Source of the DNA: Bdellovibrio svalbardensis
GTDB lineage: Bacteria; Bdellovibrionota; Bdellovibrionia; Bdellovibrionales; Bdellovibrionaceae
Assembly: GCF_029531655.1 (NCBI RefSeq)
Contig: NZ_JANRMI010000004.1
Coordinates: 248,001-312,000, forward strand
Length of the DNA stretch: 64,000 nucleotides
Direction of reading: 5' to 3'
Position numbers and translations under genes: made by a program. Positions within the stretch are counted from its first letter, which is position 1, and the number at the start of each line of letters is the position of its first letter. Shown here piece by piece: positions 45,385-54,903 of the stretch. The notes under the pieces are model-generated. The model did not search any database. It was not told the DNA's origin and saw only the letters and a list, made by a program, of their open reading frames with translations.

Positions 45385-46041
45385 ATGAAAATTTCAACTC
45401 TGACTCTTGGAATGTTAACTCTTGGTGTTTTGATGAGCCTTCATTCAACTGCTTTTGCCCAGAACTCGGCGAAAGAGGGTCTTGAACGCATCAAATCAAA
45501 CCTTAACAATTCAAAAACCAATCTGACTGAATACGAAAAGAACCTCAAAACTGTTGAAGGCAACTTAGGCGAAGTCGGCAAAGCCAAAGGCCAAGTTGAA
45601 GGACAACAAAAACAAGTCCTGCAACAAGTCGAGGAAAATAATCAAGCCATGGGCAAAGTGGGAAGCAAGGAAAAAGACATCACCGCTTTGATCAATGAAG
45701 AAAAGTCCAAGACAGCCCTGGAGAATCAAAAAATCCAAGAATACGAAGCCATGATTGCCAAGATCAAAGAAAACCAAAAAAAGCGTGAAGCCAACGTCGC
45801 TGACTATCAAATGCAGCTGAACCAACTGCAGGAAGAAAAAAAGATTTGGCAATCTCGTGCTGCAAATCTTAAAGATCAGCATGAACAAGTGAGCCAAAAA
45901 ATCAGAACTTTGGCGAACGAGGAAAAAGAATGGAAAGCCAAGCAGCAAGGCTACCAAGGCGAAGTCAAACGCTGGAGTAAGGAAGTTGAAAGACAGCAAA
46001 AAATTAGCGACTCTTACAACTCGTTGGCGGAAGTAAAATAA
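45385..46041 (+). CDS. Periplasmic coiled-coil protein, last gene of the gliding operon
   Basis: GGAAGGA precedes the ATG at 45385. The 218-residue product has a signal peptide (MLTLGVLMSLHSTAFA) followed by one nearly continuous coiled coil rich in Glu, Lys, Gln and Asn (NLTEYEKNLKTVEGNLGEVG, YQMQLNQLQEEKKIWQSRAA). No enzyme motif is present. It lies 16 bases after the preceding gene and 30 bases before a strong terminator, so it ends the transcript. I infer a structural role in the envelope complex; no family is recognised. Confidence 0.7.
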   Translation: MKISTLTLGMLTLGVLMSLHSTAFAQNSAKEGLERIKSNLNNSKTNLTEYEKNLKTVEGNLGEVGKAKGQVEGQQKQVLQQVEENNQAMGKVGSKEKDITALINEEKSKTALENQKIQEYEAMIAKIKENQKKREANVADYQMQLNQLQEEKKIWQSRAANLKDQHEQVSQKIRTLANEEKEWKAKQQGYQGEVKRWSKEVERQQKISDSYNSLAEVK

Positions 46042-46070
46042 ACTCAGATTTCAAAAACTAATTACCCCAA

Positions 46071-46097
46071 GGAGGTCTTAACGACCTCCTTTTTTTA
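46071..46097 (+). terminator. Rho-independent terminator of the gliding operon
   Basis: GGAGGTC-TTAAC-GACCTCC is followed directly by seven T. It lies 30 bases after the last gene of the operon. Confidence 0.92.
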
Positions 46098-46238
46098 TCA
46101 AAAAAAGAATCTCCTCCCCCACCCGACACGGTGGACATTCAATCAATTCCGCCTAGACCAACTCGCGATTCGCCCGCAATTCACCGAAAATAAATTTGTA
46201 GTCTGTAACATTTTTTTCAAAGAAAAAGGGCATCAAAT

Positions 46239-47879
46239 ATGACGTCATCTATGGGCAGTTGGTTTCGAGGGATCAAGGGGAAACTTCTCTTTGCGGCAGC
46301 ACTTCCTGTTTTGGGTTTCACCATCGTATATTTTATTGCGCACGCAAACTTCAATACCCTGGGAGACCTGCTCAGCACCTCCAATAAATTCATTATCCCT
46401 AATCTTCAAGGCGTCGGAGAAATGCGCCAGGCGCGAAATAAATTCGGCTATCAAATTTGGGCGGCGATGAACATGCCCACCACAGAAAAACGCATGGAAC
46501 GTTTGAAAATCGTTCACCAAGCCATCGAAGAGTTTGATAAAGGTTTTAAGCTCTATAATTCAGTTCCCAGCCCTGCAGAACTGGCGCCCACTGACAAATT
46601 GGGTAATGACAATATTGTAGAGTACCTGGCTCTTCTGAAAAAATGTGCCGACCTTGTGGAGAGTGGTAAACCCGAAGCCTATGATGAGGTAAAACACCAA
46701 CTTGATGGCCGTCTTTGGGAGCTGGGCACAACCATGAACAAAATGACGACTGCGGCATTAAAATACTTTGATGAGACGGCCCTTGCAAATACAAAGACTG
46801 CAGAAGACACCATCAAGACTGCAAACAACATCATCTTGTTCACAACACTGACGGCCTGTCTTTCGATTTTTGCTATCCTCATGTTTATCGCCGGCCGGAT
46901 ATCCTCATCAGTGGGCTCCATTGCCTCTCGCCTGACAACAGCAGGAAGCAATGTCGCATCTTCTGTGGAGCAGCTCAATGAAGCTGGCAACAGCCTTTCT
47001 CAGTCTTCCACTGAAGCAGCCGCCTCTTTGGAAGAAACCGTGGCAGCCCTCGAGGAATTAACTTCAATGGTGCAAATGAACTCGGACAATGCCAAACAAG
47101 CGGCGACTCTTTCCGCGTCTTCACGAGAAGCCGCCGAACGGGGCGAACGCGAAATTCAAAGTCTCATTCAATCGATGACGACCATTTCTCAATCATCAAA
47201 GAAAATTGAAGAGATCATCTCAGTCATCGACGATATCGCCTTCCAGACTAATTTGCTGGCATTGAATGCCGCTGTCGAGGCCGCTCGAGCTGGCGAACAA
47301 GGAAAAGGATTTGCCGTCGTTGCCGAAGCCGTTCGCAGCCTGGCTCAGCGAAGCTCTGCTGCTGCCAAGGATATCACCAGCTTAATTAAAGATTCAGTAT
47401 CTCAAATCGAAGATGGCAGTCAGATCGCAGACCAAAGCGGCGCTGTTCTTACAAACATTGTGACTTCGGTCAAAAAGGTTTCTGATCTCAACAGTGAGAT
47501 TGCAGCGGCGAGCTCTGAACAAACCACCGGCATCCAACAAATCAGCAAAGCGATGAATCAGCTGGATCAAGCTTCGCAGTCGAACGCCGCCTCAGCGGAA
47601 GAGATTGCCGCGACCAGTGGGGAGATCAATAACCTTGCGGTGACAGCTCAGAATCTCACAGTTGAGCTCAACCTGGTTGTTATGGGGGCGCAAGAAGGGT
47701 CCAACTTCCCTACGCTTGAATCCAGTTCAAAAGCGACCCGAGTCACCGCCTCGAAGCAGTCCAATCTCACACCGTTACGAAGAAACGCCTCAGGAAAAGA
47801 CACCAAGAGAACTTCCACAAATGCGATTCCGTTCGATGAAGATACAAGGTCTCGTGTTGGAACAACGGATGGTTTCTAG
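46239..47879 (+). CDS. Methyl-accepting chemotaxis protein 1 of 3
   Basis: The 546 residues contain a first membrane helix ([19 protein letters not shown]), a periplasmic helical-bundle sensor region (about 40-190), a second helix ([21 protein letters not shown]) and a cytoplasmic signalling domain. The strongly conserved hairpin tip is [20 protein letters not shown], with methylation-type Glu/Gln/Ala heptads on both sides. There is no evident HAMP domain: the second membrane helix leads straight into the adaptation helix. After the signalling domain comes a flexible tail with AIPFDED and the terminal VGTTDGF, shared by the next two receptors. It should signal to CheW/CheA encoded elsewhere. 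Confidence 0.92.
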   Translation: MTSSMGSWFRGIKGKLLFAAALPVLGFTIVYFIAHANFNTLGDLLSTSNKFIIPNLQGVGEMRQARNKFGYQIWAAMNMPTTEKRMERLKIVHQAIEEFDKGFKLYNSVPSPAELAPTDKLGNDNIVEYLALLKKCADLVESGKPEAYDEVKHQLDGRLWELGTTMNKMTTAALKYFDETALANTKTAEDTIKTANNIILFTTLTACLSIFAILMFIAGRISSSVGSIASRLTTAGSNVASSVEQLNEAGNSLSQSSTEAAASLEETVAALEELTSMVQMNSDNAKQAATLSASSREAAERGEREIQSLIQSMTTISQSSKKIEEIISVIDDIAFQTNLLALNAAVEAARAGEQGKGFAVVAEAVRSLAQRSSAAAKDITSLIKDSVSQIEDGSQIADQSGAVLTNIVTSVKKVSDLNSEIAAASSEQTTGIQQISKAMNQLDQASQSNAASAEEIAATSGEINNLAVTAQNLTVELNLVVMGAQEGSNFPTLESSSKATRVTASKQSNLTPLRRNASGKDTKRTSTNAIPFDEDTRSRVGTTDGF

Positions 47880-48006
47880 ATGGAACAAAAACATGTTTGC
47901 GTTTGGGTATCCGAGTCTTCCTAGTTAAAATGTATTAAAGGACAACCCGACCATTGTGGGGCTCCTCATGATCATAACTTGAACGTAACTTGTAATGAAA
48001 CTGGAC

Positions 48007-48035
48007 TTAGCCTGGTGTTGCAAAGAACCGAACAA
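48007..48035 (+). promoter_or_regulatory. Candidate sigma-28-type promoter of chemoreceptor 2
   Basis: TTAG at 48007 and CCGAACAA at 48028, 17 bases apart, match the chemoreceptor 3 upstream pattern (TAAG, 17 bases, CCGAAGAA). Both recall the FliA-type TAAA / GCCGATAA promoter of motility genes, with one base more spacing than the enteric consensus. Confidence 0.4.
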
Positions 48036-48082
48036 GATAACATTAAATATAATAAATAGTACTAATTACTCGAGAGGATCTT

Positions 48083-49741
48083 ATGAAGAATAATTCAATA
48101 TCAGGTTGGTTTCAGGGGATTAAAGGCCGCCTTTTACTTGCCGCCTTTTTACCATTAATTGGCATCGGCATCATCTTTGGTGTCGCTTTCAATGGTCTCA
48201 ATAAGACCAACGTCATACTCAACACCGCGCACGAATCGATCATCCCAAATTTCGCAGCAATCGGAGAAATGCGTCAGTCCCGAAATAAATTTTCATCAAA
48301 AATTCTTGAGGCCACCTTACATGGTCAAAAACCAGACGAGCGTGCTGCTTTTTTGAAATCAGCTCGAGAGGGAATCAAAGAGTTTTCTGACAACTACGTA
48401 GCTTATACGAAAGCTCCCTTCCTTCCAGGTGAAGAAGTCATCCACGACAAGGTAAAAGCAGAAATTCCCGAGTTCATCAAAACCATGGAAACCATCGCAA
48501 CCTTGATGGAAGCCAACGATCCAGAAAAAACAAAACAAGCGGGCGACTTGCTTGAAGGACCGTTTGCTAAGATCGGCGCCCATGTTCGCGACTTCAATCG
48601 CGCTGTCGCAGATCTCTATGATAAAACTGCTGAAGCCCAAGCTTTAGAGGCTAAAGCCACACAAAAAGAAGTCTTCAACATGATGCTTCTTATCACTGCT
48701 ATATCTGCAGTGGCGATCTTCGGGGTCCTTCTTTGGATCGCTTCAAAAATCTCTCACTCAGTGGGCTCGATTGCTGATCGCCTTACTGGCGCCAGCACAC
48801 AAGTTGCCACCGCCGTTGAACAACTCAATGAAGCCGGCAACAGTCTTTCCCACTCTTCGACAGAAGCTGCCGCTTCTTTGGAAGAAACCGTGGCTGCACT
48901 TGAAGAATTGACTTCAATGGTGCAGATGAACTCAGACAATGCGAAACAAGCCGCAGCTTTGTCAGCATCATCTCGTGACGCTGCTGAAACAGGTGAAAAT
49001 GAAATCAAAAACCTGATCACGTCTATGACAGAGATCTCCCGTTCTTCTAAGAAAATCGAAGAGATTATTTCAGTGATTGACGATATCGCGTTCCAAACAA
49101 ATCTTTTGGCTCTGAATGCGGCGGTCGAAGCTGCTCGCGCTGGAGAACAAGGTAAAGGTTTCGCGGTTGTTGCAGAAGCAGTTCGCACACTCGCACAAAG
49201 AAGTGCCGCCTCTGCCAAAGACATCAACTCCTTAATCAAAGAGTCCGTTTCACAAATTGATCGCGGCAGTGAGATTGCTGACCAAAGCGGGACTGTCCTT
49301 TCGAATATTGTGAATTCCATCAAAAAGGTTTCTGATTTGAATAACGAGATCGCAGCCGCAAGCTCTGAACAAACGACAGGAATCCAGCAAATCAGCAAAG
49401 CGATGAATCAGCTGGATCAGTCATCTCAGTCAAATGCAGCATCTGCCGAAGAAATTGCAGCGACCAGCGGTGAGATCTCGAATCTTGCCGTAAACACAAT
49501 GAACCTGACTGTTGAACTGAATACCGTCGTCCTTGGGGGAGACACCGGACGCAGTGCCCCTCCTGCAGAGACAACTTTGAAAACAAATAAACCAACTCCA
49601 AAGACTGCCTCTAAGAAAACCAATGTTATTCCTATGCGAAAAGCCGCCTCTGTAGTCGCCGAAAAGAATGTAAAATCAGCAGAAGCAATTCCGTTTGATG
49701 AAGACGACAGAGCCAAAGTAGGCAATACAGACGGTTTCTAA
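48083..49741 (+). CDS. Methyl-accepting chemotaxis protein 2 of 3
   Basis: The 552-residue paralog of the neighbouring receptors has membrane helices at about residues 14-35 and 190-215 ([21 protein letters not shown]) and a diverged periplasmic bundle. Its signalling domain is almost identical in the tip ([20 protein letters not shown]) and adaptation regions to the other two. The linker is Lys/Thr-rich and ends IPFDED...VGNTDGF. GAGAGGA precedes the ATG. The sensor region differs most, so ligands probably differ while the downstream partners are shared. Confidence 0.93.
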   Translation: MKNNSISGWFQGIKGRLLLAAFLPLIGIGIIFGVAFNGLNKTNVILNTAHESIIPNFAAIGEMRQSRNKFSSKILEATLHGQKPDERAAFLKSAREGIKEFSDNYVAYTKAPFLPGEEVIHDKVKAEIPEFIKTMETIATLMEANDPEKTKQAGDLLEGPFAKIGAHVRDFNRAVADLYDKTAEAQALEAKATQKEVFNMMLLITAISAVAIFGVLLWIASKISHSVGSIADRLTGASTQVATAVEQLNEAGNSLSHSSTEAAASLEETVAALEELTSMVQMNSDNAKQAAALSASSRDAAETGENEIKNLITSMTEISRSSKKIEEIISVIDDIAFQTNLLALNAAVEAARAGEQGKGFAVVAEAVRTLAQRSAASAKDINSLIKESVSQIDRGSEIADQSGTVLSNIVNSIKKVSDLNNEIAAASSEQTTGIQQISKAMNQLDQSSQSNAASAEEIAATSGEISNLAVNTMNLTVELNTVVLGGDTGRSAPPAETTLKTNKPTPKTASKKTNVIPMRKAASVVAEKNVKSAEAIPFDEDDRAKVGNTDGF

Positions 49742-49754
49742 AATCGATATCTGA

Positions 49755-49789
49755 CCCCGTGTCCTTCTCCACCGAGGGAAGACACGGGG
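49755..49789 (+). other. Hairpin between chemoreceptor genes 2 and 3
   Basis: CCCCGTGTC (49755-49763) and GACACGGGG (49781-49789) form a 9-bp perfect stem with a 17-base loop. There is no T-run; it may stall or stabilise the upstream transcript. The 3' arm and following GGACATT recur upstream of chemoreceptor 1 (about 46122-46140). Confidence 0.5.
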
Positions 49790-49817
49790 GACATTACATC
49801 CAATTAACTAACTAGAC

Positions 49818-49846
49818 TAAGCTCCCTCCAAGCGAGAACCGAAGAA
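49818..49846 (+). promoter_or_regulatory. Candidate sigma-28-type promoter of chemoreceptor 3
   Basis: TAAG at 49818 and CCGAAGAA at 49839, spaced 17 bases, in the same arrangement as upstream of chemoreceptor 2. A GAACCGAA core is common to both. Confidence 0.4.
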
Positions 49847-49871
49847 AGGTTTCATTTGCAAGGAGCATTCA

Positions 49872-51503
49872 ATGAATCAGTCCCCGTTTTCATCTTGGTT
49901 TCGCGGTATCAAAGGTCGCCTACTTGGCGCGGCCCTCATCCCCGTTGTCGGATTCGGCATCGTCTTTTATATTTCTCACGGTGGCTTCGAAAAATTAAGC
50001 GCCGTGATCGACAGTGCCCATGGCGACATCATCCCCAATCTTTCCGCCCTCAGCGAATTGCGCCAAGCCCGCAATAAATTTGGTTATTCCACATGGAGCT
50101 ACATCAATGCAGAGAATGCGGAAGAACGAACTTCCGCGGCAAAAGGCATTGCATCTGCCTTGGAAGAATACGAAACAAACTTCAAGAGCTATACAGAAGC
50201 CACTTTCTCTCCTGAAGAAAAGAAGGCCTTCGACGCCGTCAAAGACAAGTACACAGGCCTCATCGCCTCAATGAACAAAATCAAAAAATTTACTGAAACT
50301 GACAAGGCGGAGAACAATGCTGCAATGAAGGCCGAACTCAAAGGTGATTTCGCTCAGTATGGAGAGGTCGTCGGTGGTTTCACACGAAATACAGCTCTGG
50401 GATATGTAGCCCGCGGGGTCGCTGAATCAAAAGAAGCCGTCGTTGTCCGAAACAATGCTTTCAACATGCTGACAGTTACAACGGGCCTTTGCTGTTTTGC
50501 TATCTTTGGAATACTCATGTGGCTGGCTGCCGCAGTAACAAAATCAGTAAGCTCCATTGCCGAACGTCTGACCGTCGCTGGTGGACAAGTCGCCTCTTCA
50601 GTGGAACAGCTGAACGAAGCCGGAAACAGTCTTTCTCATTCTTCCACTGAAGCTGCGGCCTCTTTAGAAGAGACTGTCGCCGCCCTGGAGGAAATGTCTT
50701 CGATGGTTCAAATGAATTCAGACAACGCGAAACAAGCGGCGGCTCTGTCAGCCTCCTCTCGTGATGCGGCTGAAAATGGAGAACGCGAAATCAAATCTCT
50801 CATCACGTCTATGACCGAAATTTCTCAATCATCCAAAAAGATCGAAGAAATTATATCCGTGATCGATGATATTGCTTTCCAAACAAACCTCTTAGCCTTG
50901 AATGCGGCCGTTGAAGCAGCCCGCGCTGGCGAACAAGGTAAAGGATTTGCGGTTGTCGCTGAAGCAGTCCGCGCCTTGGCACAAAGAAGTGCGGCCTCTG
51001 CGAAAGATATCAACTCATTGATTAAAACATCGGTCAGCCAAATTGACAGCGGCAGCAGAATTGCCGACAAGAGCGGAACCGTGCTTGGCAATATCGTAAC
51101 TTCAATCAAAAAGGTCGCTGACCTGAATAATGAAATTGCGGCGGCAAGCTCAGAGCAAACAACAGGAATTCAACAGATCAGTAAAGCCATGAATCAGTTG
51201 GACCAGGCATCTCAGTCGAATGCGGCCTCTGCGGAAGAAATCGCAGCGACCAGTGGCGAGATCAACAATCTGGCGACAACGAATCAAAATCTAACTGTTG
51301 AATTGAACAATGTGATCCTTGGAACGAATGACCAAGGCCTGGAGCTGGCTCCAACGGCGAAGTCAGGCGGCACAGCCATCAAAAAGAAGAGCAACGTTGT
51401 TCCCATGAGAACTGCCGCTTCTTCTCAAAAGAACACTCAGCCTGCTGAGATGATTCCCTTTGACGAAGAACCGCGCAAAGTGGGCTCCACAGACGGCTTC
51501 TAG
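49872..51503 (+). CDS. Methyl-accepting chemotaxis protein 3 of 3
   Basis: The 543-residue protein is the third member of the tandem set. Its N terminus ([20 protein letters not shown]) is close to those of receptors 1 and 2. The periplasmic region has about 150 residues, the second membrane helix is followed directly by the signalling domain, and the tip sequence is the same. The tail ends MIPFDEE...VGSTDGF. AAGGAG precedes the ATG at seven bases. Its stop codon TAG shares the palindromic CTAG with the stop of the convergent murJ gene. Confidence 0.93.
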   Translation: MNQSPFSSWFRGIKGRLLGAALIPVVGFGIVFYISHGGFEKLSAVIDSAHGDIIPNLSALSELRQARNKFGYSTWSYINAENAEERTSAAKGIASALEEYETNFKSYTEATFSPEEKKAFDAVKDKYTGLIASMNKIKKFTETDKAENNAAMKAELKGDFAQYGEVVGGFTRNTALGYVARGVAESKEAVVVRNNAFNMLTVTTGLCCFAIFGILMWLAAAVTKSVSSIAERLTVAGGQVASSVEQLNEAGNSLSHSSTEAAASLEETVAALEEMSSMVQMNSDNAKQAAALSASSRDAAENGEREIKSLITSMTEISQSSKKIEEIISVIDDIAFQTNLLALNAAVEAARAGEQGKGFAVVAEAVRALAQRSAASAKDINSLIKTSVSQIDSGSRIADKSGTVLGNIVTSIKKVADLNNEIAAASSEQTTGIQQISKAMNQLDQASQSNAASAEEIAATSGEINNLATTNQNLTVELNNVILGTNDQGLELAPTAKSGGTAIKKKSNVVPMRTAASSQKNTQPAEMIPFDEEPRKVGSTDGF

Positions 51504-53095
51504 TTCTTTCGTTTCAAAGACGACAATAGAAACTGCGCCTGCTCCAGGCGCAGTGCCATTGAACACGTAAAGTAAACCACTGCTCCAGCCAAAATCGCTA
51601 AAACCAAAGCCATCAATTTTCCCAAAGAACTAAATTCCAAAACTTCTGCGAGCGGAAAGTAAATTTGCACGGCACCTGCCAACCCCACTCCAGCGAAGAA
51701 AATTTTCAAAGCTTCGGTCAAAGTTTTACGCCACTCTATTTTCATAATTAGAATTCGCAAAGCCAACGACATCACAATAAACTGCAGAGCCATCGCCACC
51801 AAACTGGAAAGAACCAATCCCTGCAACCCTGCCCTGCGAATCCACCAAGCAGCCCAAGATAAGTGCAGCAATAAAGCCCCAGCGGAAGTCAGTGCCGGCA
51901 ACCAGGTGTTTTTCACTGCATAGAAAGCCGGAGAAAGAATGCGCACGCCAGAGACAAACAATAAGCTCACGGCATAAACTTGCAAAACAATCGCGGTGTT
52001 TTTCGCATCCAAGACTGTGAAATGCCCACGTTTAAAAAGCACCTCGATGATCGGCTCCGCCAGGAAAAACAACCCTAGAGTGGCAGGCCACGCCAGAAAA
52101 AGCGAAAAGAGAAAGTGCTCTTGAACCACCTCGCGAAATTTATTTCTTTCATTTCGCAAAGCCAGCTCACTGAGTGTCGGCAACAATGCGGCCCCCAAAC
52201 TGACTGACACCAAAGAAAGAGGCATCTCCAGCAAGCGATCCGCCCAATAGATATAAGAAATCGCCCCTTCACCCATGGAGCTTGCGAAATGCAAATTCAC
52301 CAAGGTCGTAAACTGCAAAAGCCCCATACCTAGAAGGCCTGGCAACATGTTCTTCAAGACTCTTCTGACATCTTCATTCCAAATCTGGCGCTGCACCCTT
52401 GGCAAATATCCACGTCCCCGCAAAGCCAACCACAACAACAAAGCTTGCAATATCCCGCCAACCAGCACCCCCCACGCCAAGCCATCCCCTATTTGCGGAA
52501 ACCATGACGGCGGCAGAAAAGTGAACACCAACATCGAAATATTTAACAGTGCGGGCGCAACAGCCGGCAGACCAAAACTTCCCAGAGCATTTAAAACTCC
52601 CATGAAGTAGGCATAGCTACAGACAAAGTAAACAAAGCCAAACATGATGCGCGCCATTCGCACCGTCAGCAGCCATTTTTCTGGATTCTTGGCGTAATCA
52701 GCGGAAAGAATCAGCCCCAACACCTGCTCCATATAGAGGATGCCCAAAACCGTCAGACTGCCGAGGAAAATCAAAAAAACAGTATAGAGAGCATTTAAGA
52801 GGTTCTGAGCACGAATCCCGCTGGAATCTTCAGCCCGAGCCTGCATAAAAACCGGAATAAAACTCACGGATAAGGAGCCCTCGCCAAATAAACGGCGAAA
52901 GAGATTGGGAAGCCGGAAAGCCGCTGTCCATGCGTCAGTGACGGAACGCTCGAAGAGCGCTGCCAAGGCCATATCCCTCAAGAGCCCAAGAATGCGGCTC
53001 GTTAGAGTACCTGACGCCATAAAAAAGGCCCTCTTGAGGACCTTTTTTCGATCTTGCTGGCTATGTTGTTTTAATGTGCTTGCTTCGTGAGACAC
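51500..53095 (-). CDS. murJ: Lipid II flippase MurJ
   Basis: The 531-residue MATE-like protein has about 14 membrane helices, the MurJ/MviN N-terminal motif [22 protein letters not shown] and [19 protein letters not shown], then [20 protein letters not shown] and [22 protein letters not shown]. It moves lipid II across the inner membrane for peptidoglycan synthesis. The reading frame begins at 53095, about 50 bases from divergent rpsT. A 12-bp terminator-like hairpin with a T-run sits in its first codons (53021-53048). Confidence 0.94.
   Translation of the reverse strand: MSHEASTLKQHSQQDRKKVLKRAFFMASGTLTSRILGLLRDMALAALFERSVTDAWTAAFRLPNLFRRLFGEGSLSVSFIPVFMQARAEDSSGIRAQNLLNALYTVFLIFLGSLTVLGILYMEQVLGLILSADYAKNPEKWLLTVRMARIMFGFVYFVCSYAYFMGVLNALGSFGLPAVAPALLNISMLVFTFLPPSWFPQIGDGLAWGVLVGGILQALLLWLALRGRGYLPRVQRQIWNEDVRRVLKNMLPGLLGMGLLQFTTLVNLHFASSMGEGAISYIYWADRLLEMPLSLVSVSLGAALLPTLSELALRNERNKFREVVQEHFLFSLFLAWPATLGLFFLAEPIIEVLFKRGHFTVLDAKNTAIVLQVYAVSLLFVSGVRILSPAFYAVKNTWLPALTSAGALLLHLSWAAWWIRRAGLQGLVLSSLVAMALQFIVMSLALRILIMKIEWRKTLTEALKIFFAGVGLAGAVQIYFPLAEVLEFSSLGKLMALVLAILAGAVVYFTCSMALRLEQAQFLLSSLKRKN
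53021..53048 (-). promoter_or_regulatory. Terminator-like hairpin inside the 5' coding region of murJ
   Basis: On the minus strand AAAAAAGGTCCT and AGGGCCTTTTTT pair over 12 positions (one G-U) around a CAAG loop, ending in six T. It encodes residues of the KKVLKRAFF segment, about 16-25 codons into the gene. It could act as an intragenic attenuator, or could be fortuitous. Confidence 0.4.
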
Positions 53096-53147
53096 CCTAT
53101 GTTAATCCCTTTGGTTCGTCTAAAAAGATTACTGTGGAGGTTATCCC

Positions 53148-53411
53148 TTGGCAAATCATAAGTCTGCAGCAAAAAGAGCTCGTCAGTCTGTTCGCAAAAC
53201 CGCTGTTAACAATGCTCGTAAAAGCACTGTAAAAACAGTTGAGAAAAAACTAGTTAAAGCAATTGAAGCGAAAGACCTTAAAGCTCTTCCTGAATTGTTG
53301 AAAGCTTTCACTTCTTCAGTGATGAAAGCTGCTAAAACTGGCGTTATTAAGAAAGAAACTGCTTCTCGCAAGATCAGCCGTCTTTCTACTCGCGCTTCTG
53401 CTGCTAAGTAA
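53148..53411 (+). CDS. rpsT: Ribosomal protein S20
   Basis: The 87-residue basic protein MANHKSAAKRARQSVRKTA... with RKISRLSTRASAAK at the end is a full-length S20, which binds 16S rRNA in the small subunit. The start is a TTG with GGAGG at eight bases; E. coli rpsT also uses UUG, and S20 there represses its own translation, so weak initiation may be part of a similar control. It stands alone between divergent murJ and the convergent PilZ gene. Confidence 0.97.
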   Translation: MANHKSAAKRARQSVRKTAVNNARKSTVKTVEKKLVKAIEAKDLKALPELLKAFTSSVMKAAKTGVIKKETASRKISRLSTRASAAK

Positions 53412-53422
53412 TTAGTTGTAGA

Positions 53423-53791
53423 TTAGCTATTAGATAGCGATTCGGTACGGGCTGATACGTAAGCCCGTATTTGTCGTTTAATTGAGAAAGCGATTTCGCT
53501 AAAGCTCAATCCGTGGGTGACCTTCGAGTCACCTTCTTTTTTTCTTGTTGATCGCACGATGGCGCGCAAGAACACAAAATCCCCTGATGGAATTTGCAAG
53601 CTAACAACCAGTTCATGACCTTCAGTCAAAATGAACTCGGAAATGATGGACATTCCGCCCTCTCCCAATTCACCCGTTTCGCAGACAAAATAAGAGCCAT
53701 CGCAAAGTACGCCTACTTTACGTCTTAGCGCGCGTCTTGGATATTGACGGCGAAAATGGCCTTTGTCTTCGAGATCGAACTTAGTATTCAT
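53423..53791 (-). CDS. Single-domain PilZ protein
   Basis: The 122 residues consist of one PilZ-type domain with an Arg-rich entry (RRQYPRRALRRKVGV), which contains the RxxxR pattern, and a second motif ELGEGGMSI in place of D/NxSxxG. Positively charged residues remain but the serine is lost, so c-di-GMP binding is possible but not assured. The C terminus (KRQIRAYVSARTESLSNS) is a helix. It is convergent with rpsT and downstream of holA. Palindromic repeat copy D lies 9 bases upstream of its start. Confidence 0.75.
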   Translation of the reverse strand: MNTKFDLEDKGHFRRQYPRRALRRKVGVLCDGSYFVCETGELGEGGMSIISEFILTEGHELVVSLQIPSGDFVFLRAIVRSTRKKEGDSKVTHGLSFSEIAFSIKRQIRAYVSARTESLSNS

Positions 53792-53799
53792 ATGTCCCT

Positions 53800-53826
53800 T
53801 ACTCCAGCAAAAGCCGGAGCCTAGAC
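53800..53826 (+). repeat. Short palindromic repeat, copy D
   Basis: TACTCCAGC-AAAA-GCCGGAG followed by CCTAGAC. It lies between holA and the PilZ gene, oriented opposite to both. Confidence 0.7.
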
Positions 53827-53859
53827 AACTTGTCGGAATTTTAGAGGGGAAGCTTAACC

Positions 53860-54873
53860 TTAGTGGGCCGCGTGAGAGCTACAAGTTTTAAGAACCATAT
53901 TCTCAAGCCAGATGTGACTGGACAATGGGGAAGACTTGAGGGCCTTATCTGTCTCAGAAAGAACCACTAATGTCTGCTCTAGCTTTTTAGCAGTCCAACG
54001 TCGAGATTGGTCCGTATAGGTATCCAAAAAATAAGGAGGCACCTGCGCATAGTGAGCGAGCTTCGCCCCTTGCAGACCCTCTTCCATGCCCTTCTTCACC
54101 GTCAGAAGAATACGCACATGACGGGCCACCAAAGAAATAATACCGATCTCGTTTTGCCCCTGATCCAACAGATGAACCAAATGCTCCAAAGCTTTCACGC
54201 GATCATTTTCACCAATAGCTTTGGTAAAATCGAAAACGTTTTCCTCTTTAGAGCGAGACACTACTTGCGCGACATCAGACACTTCAATACGACGCGAACC
54301 TTCGACAAACTCACCGAGCTTTTTCAACTCCCCTTCAATTTCAGTCAGATGATGTCCGGCCAATTTATGAAGAAGATGAATCGCTTCATTGCTGATCGTC
54401 AGACCCAAGCTTTGTGCGATATAGTTGATCCAGGAAGGAATTTGATTTTCGTAAGGTTTTTTAAATTCAACGCATTCTGCTTTATCCAACAACGAGCGAA
54501 TGGATTTTTTACGTTTATCGACTCGCGAAGCCAAAAGAACAAAGACTGTGCTATCTACCGCGTTTTCAATCAACGGTTCTAACTCTGCCCATTCTTTATC
54601 CGTGAGCTCTTGAGATTCCTTCAGGATCACCAAACGGCGCGGCGCCATCATCGGCAAGGTTTCCACAGCGTCACGAACTACGCTGACATCTGCATCACTG
54701 GCATAAAACAAACTATAATTGAAATCGATGGCGCCTTCGTTAAGGACTGCATATTTGAAACGATCAACACTTTGATTGAGCAAATAAGGCTCTTCGCCAA
54801 ACAGAAAATAAAGAGGAGACAATTGTCCCTTTTCTAGATCCCGATAGAATTTCTGCGCATCAATTACTGCCAT
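53860..54873 (-). CDS. holA: DNA polymerase III subunit delta
   Basis: The 337-residue clamp-loader wrench subunit has the N-terminal DNA_pol3_delta region (LYFLFGEEPYLLNQSVDRF), VVRDAVETLPMMAPRRLVIL and KRKKSI-type basic loop. The C-terminal collar domain carries HHLTEIEGELKKLGEF and LVARHVRILLTVKKG. It opens the sliding clamp within the delta-gamma/tau-delta' complex in the cytoplasm. It follows lptE, the usual gene neighbour of holA in many bacteria, after about 30 bases. Confidence 0.93.
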   Translation of the reverse strand: MAVIDAQKFYRDLEKGQLSPLYFLFGEEPYLLNQSVDRFKYAVLNEGAIDFNYSLFYASDADVSVVRDAVETLPMMAPRRLVILKESQELTDKEWAELEPLIENAVDSTVFVLLASRVDKRKKSIRSLLDKAECVEFKKPYENQIPSWINYIAQSLGLTISNEAIHLLHKLAGHHLTEIEGELKKLGEFVEGSRRIEVSDVAQVVSRSKEENVFDFTKAIGENDRVKALEHLVHLLDQGQNEIGIISLVARHVRILLTVKKGMEEGLQGAKLAHYAQVPPYFLDTYTDQSRRWTAKKLEQTLVVLSETDKALKSSPLSSHIWLENMVLKTCSSHAAH

Positions 54874-54903
54874 TACAAAGCTGCCTAAATCTTCCGTTAA
54901 CTA

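Noticed and set aside
11099-53826. Short palindromes as a CRISPR array
   Set aside because: The copies are tens of kilobases apart with no regular spacers and no cas genes.
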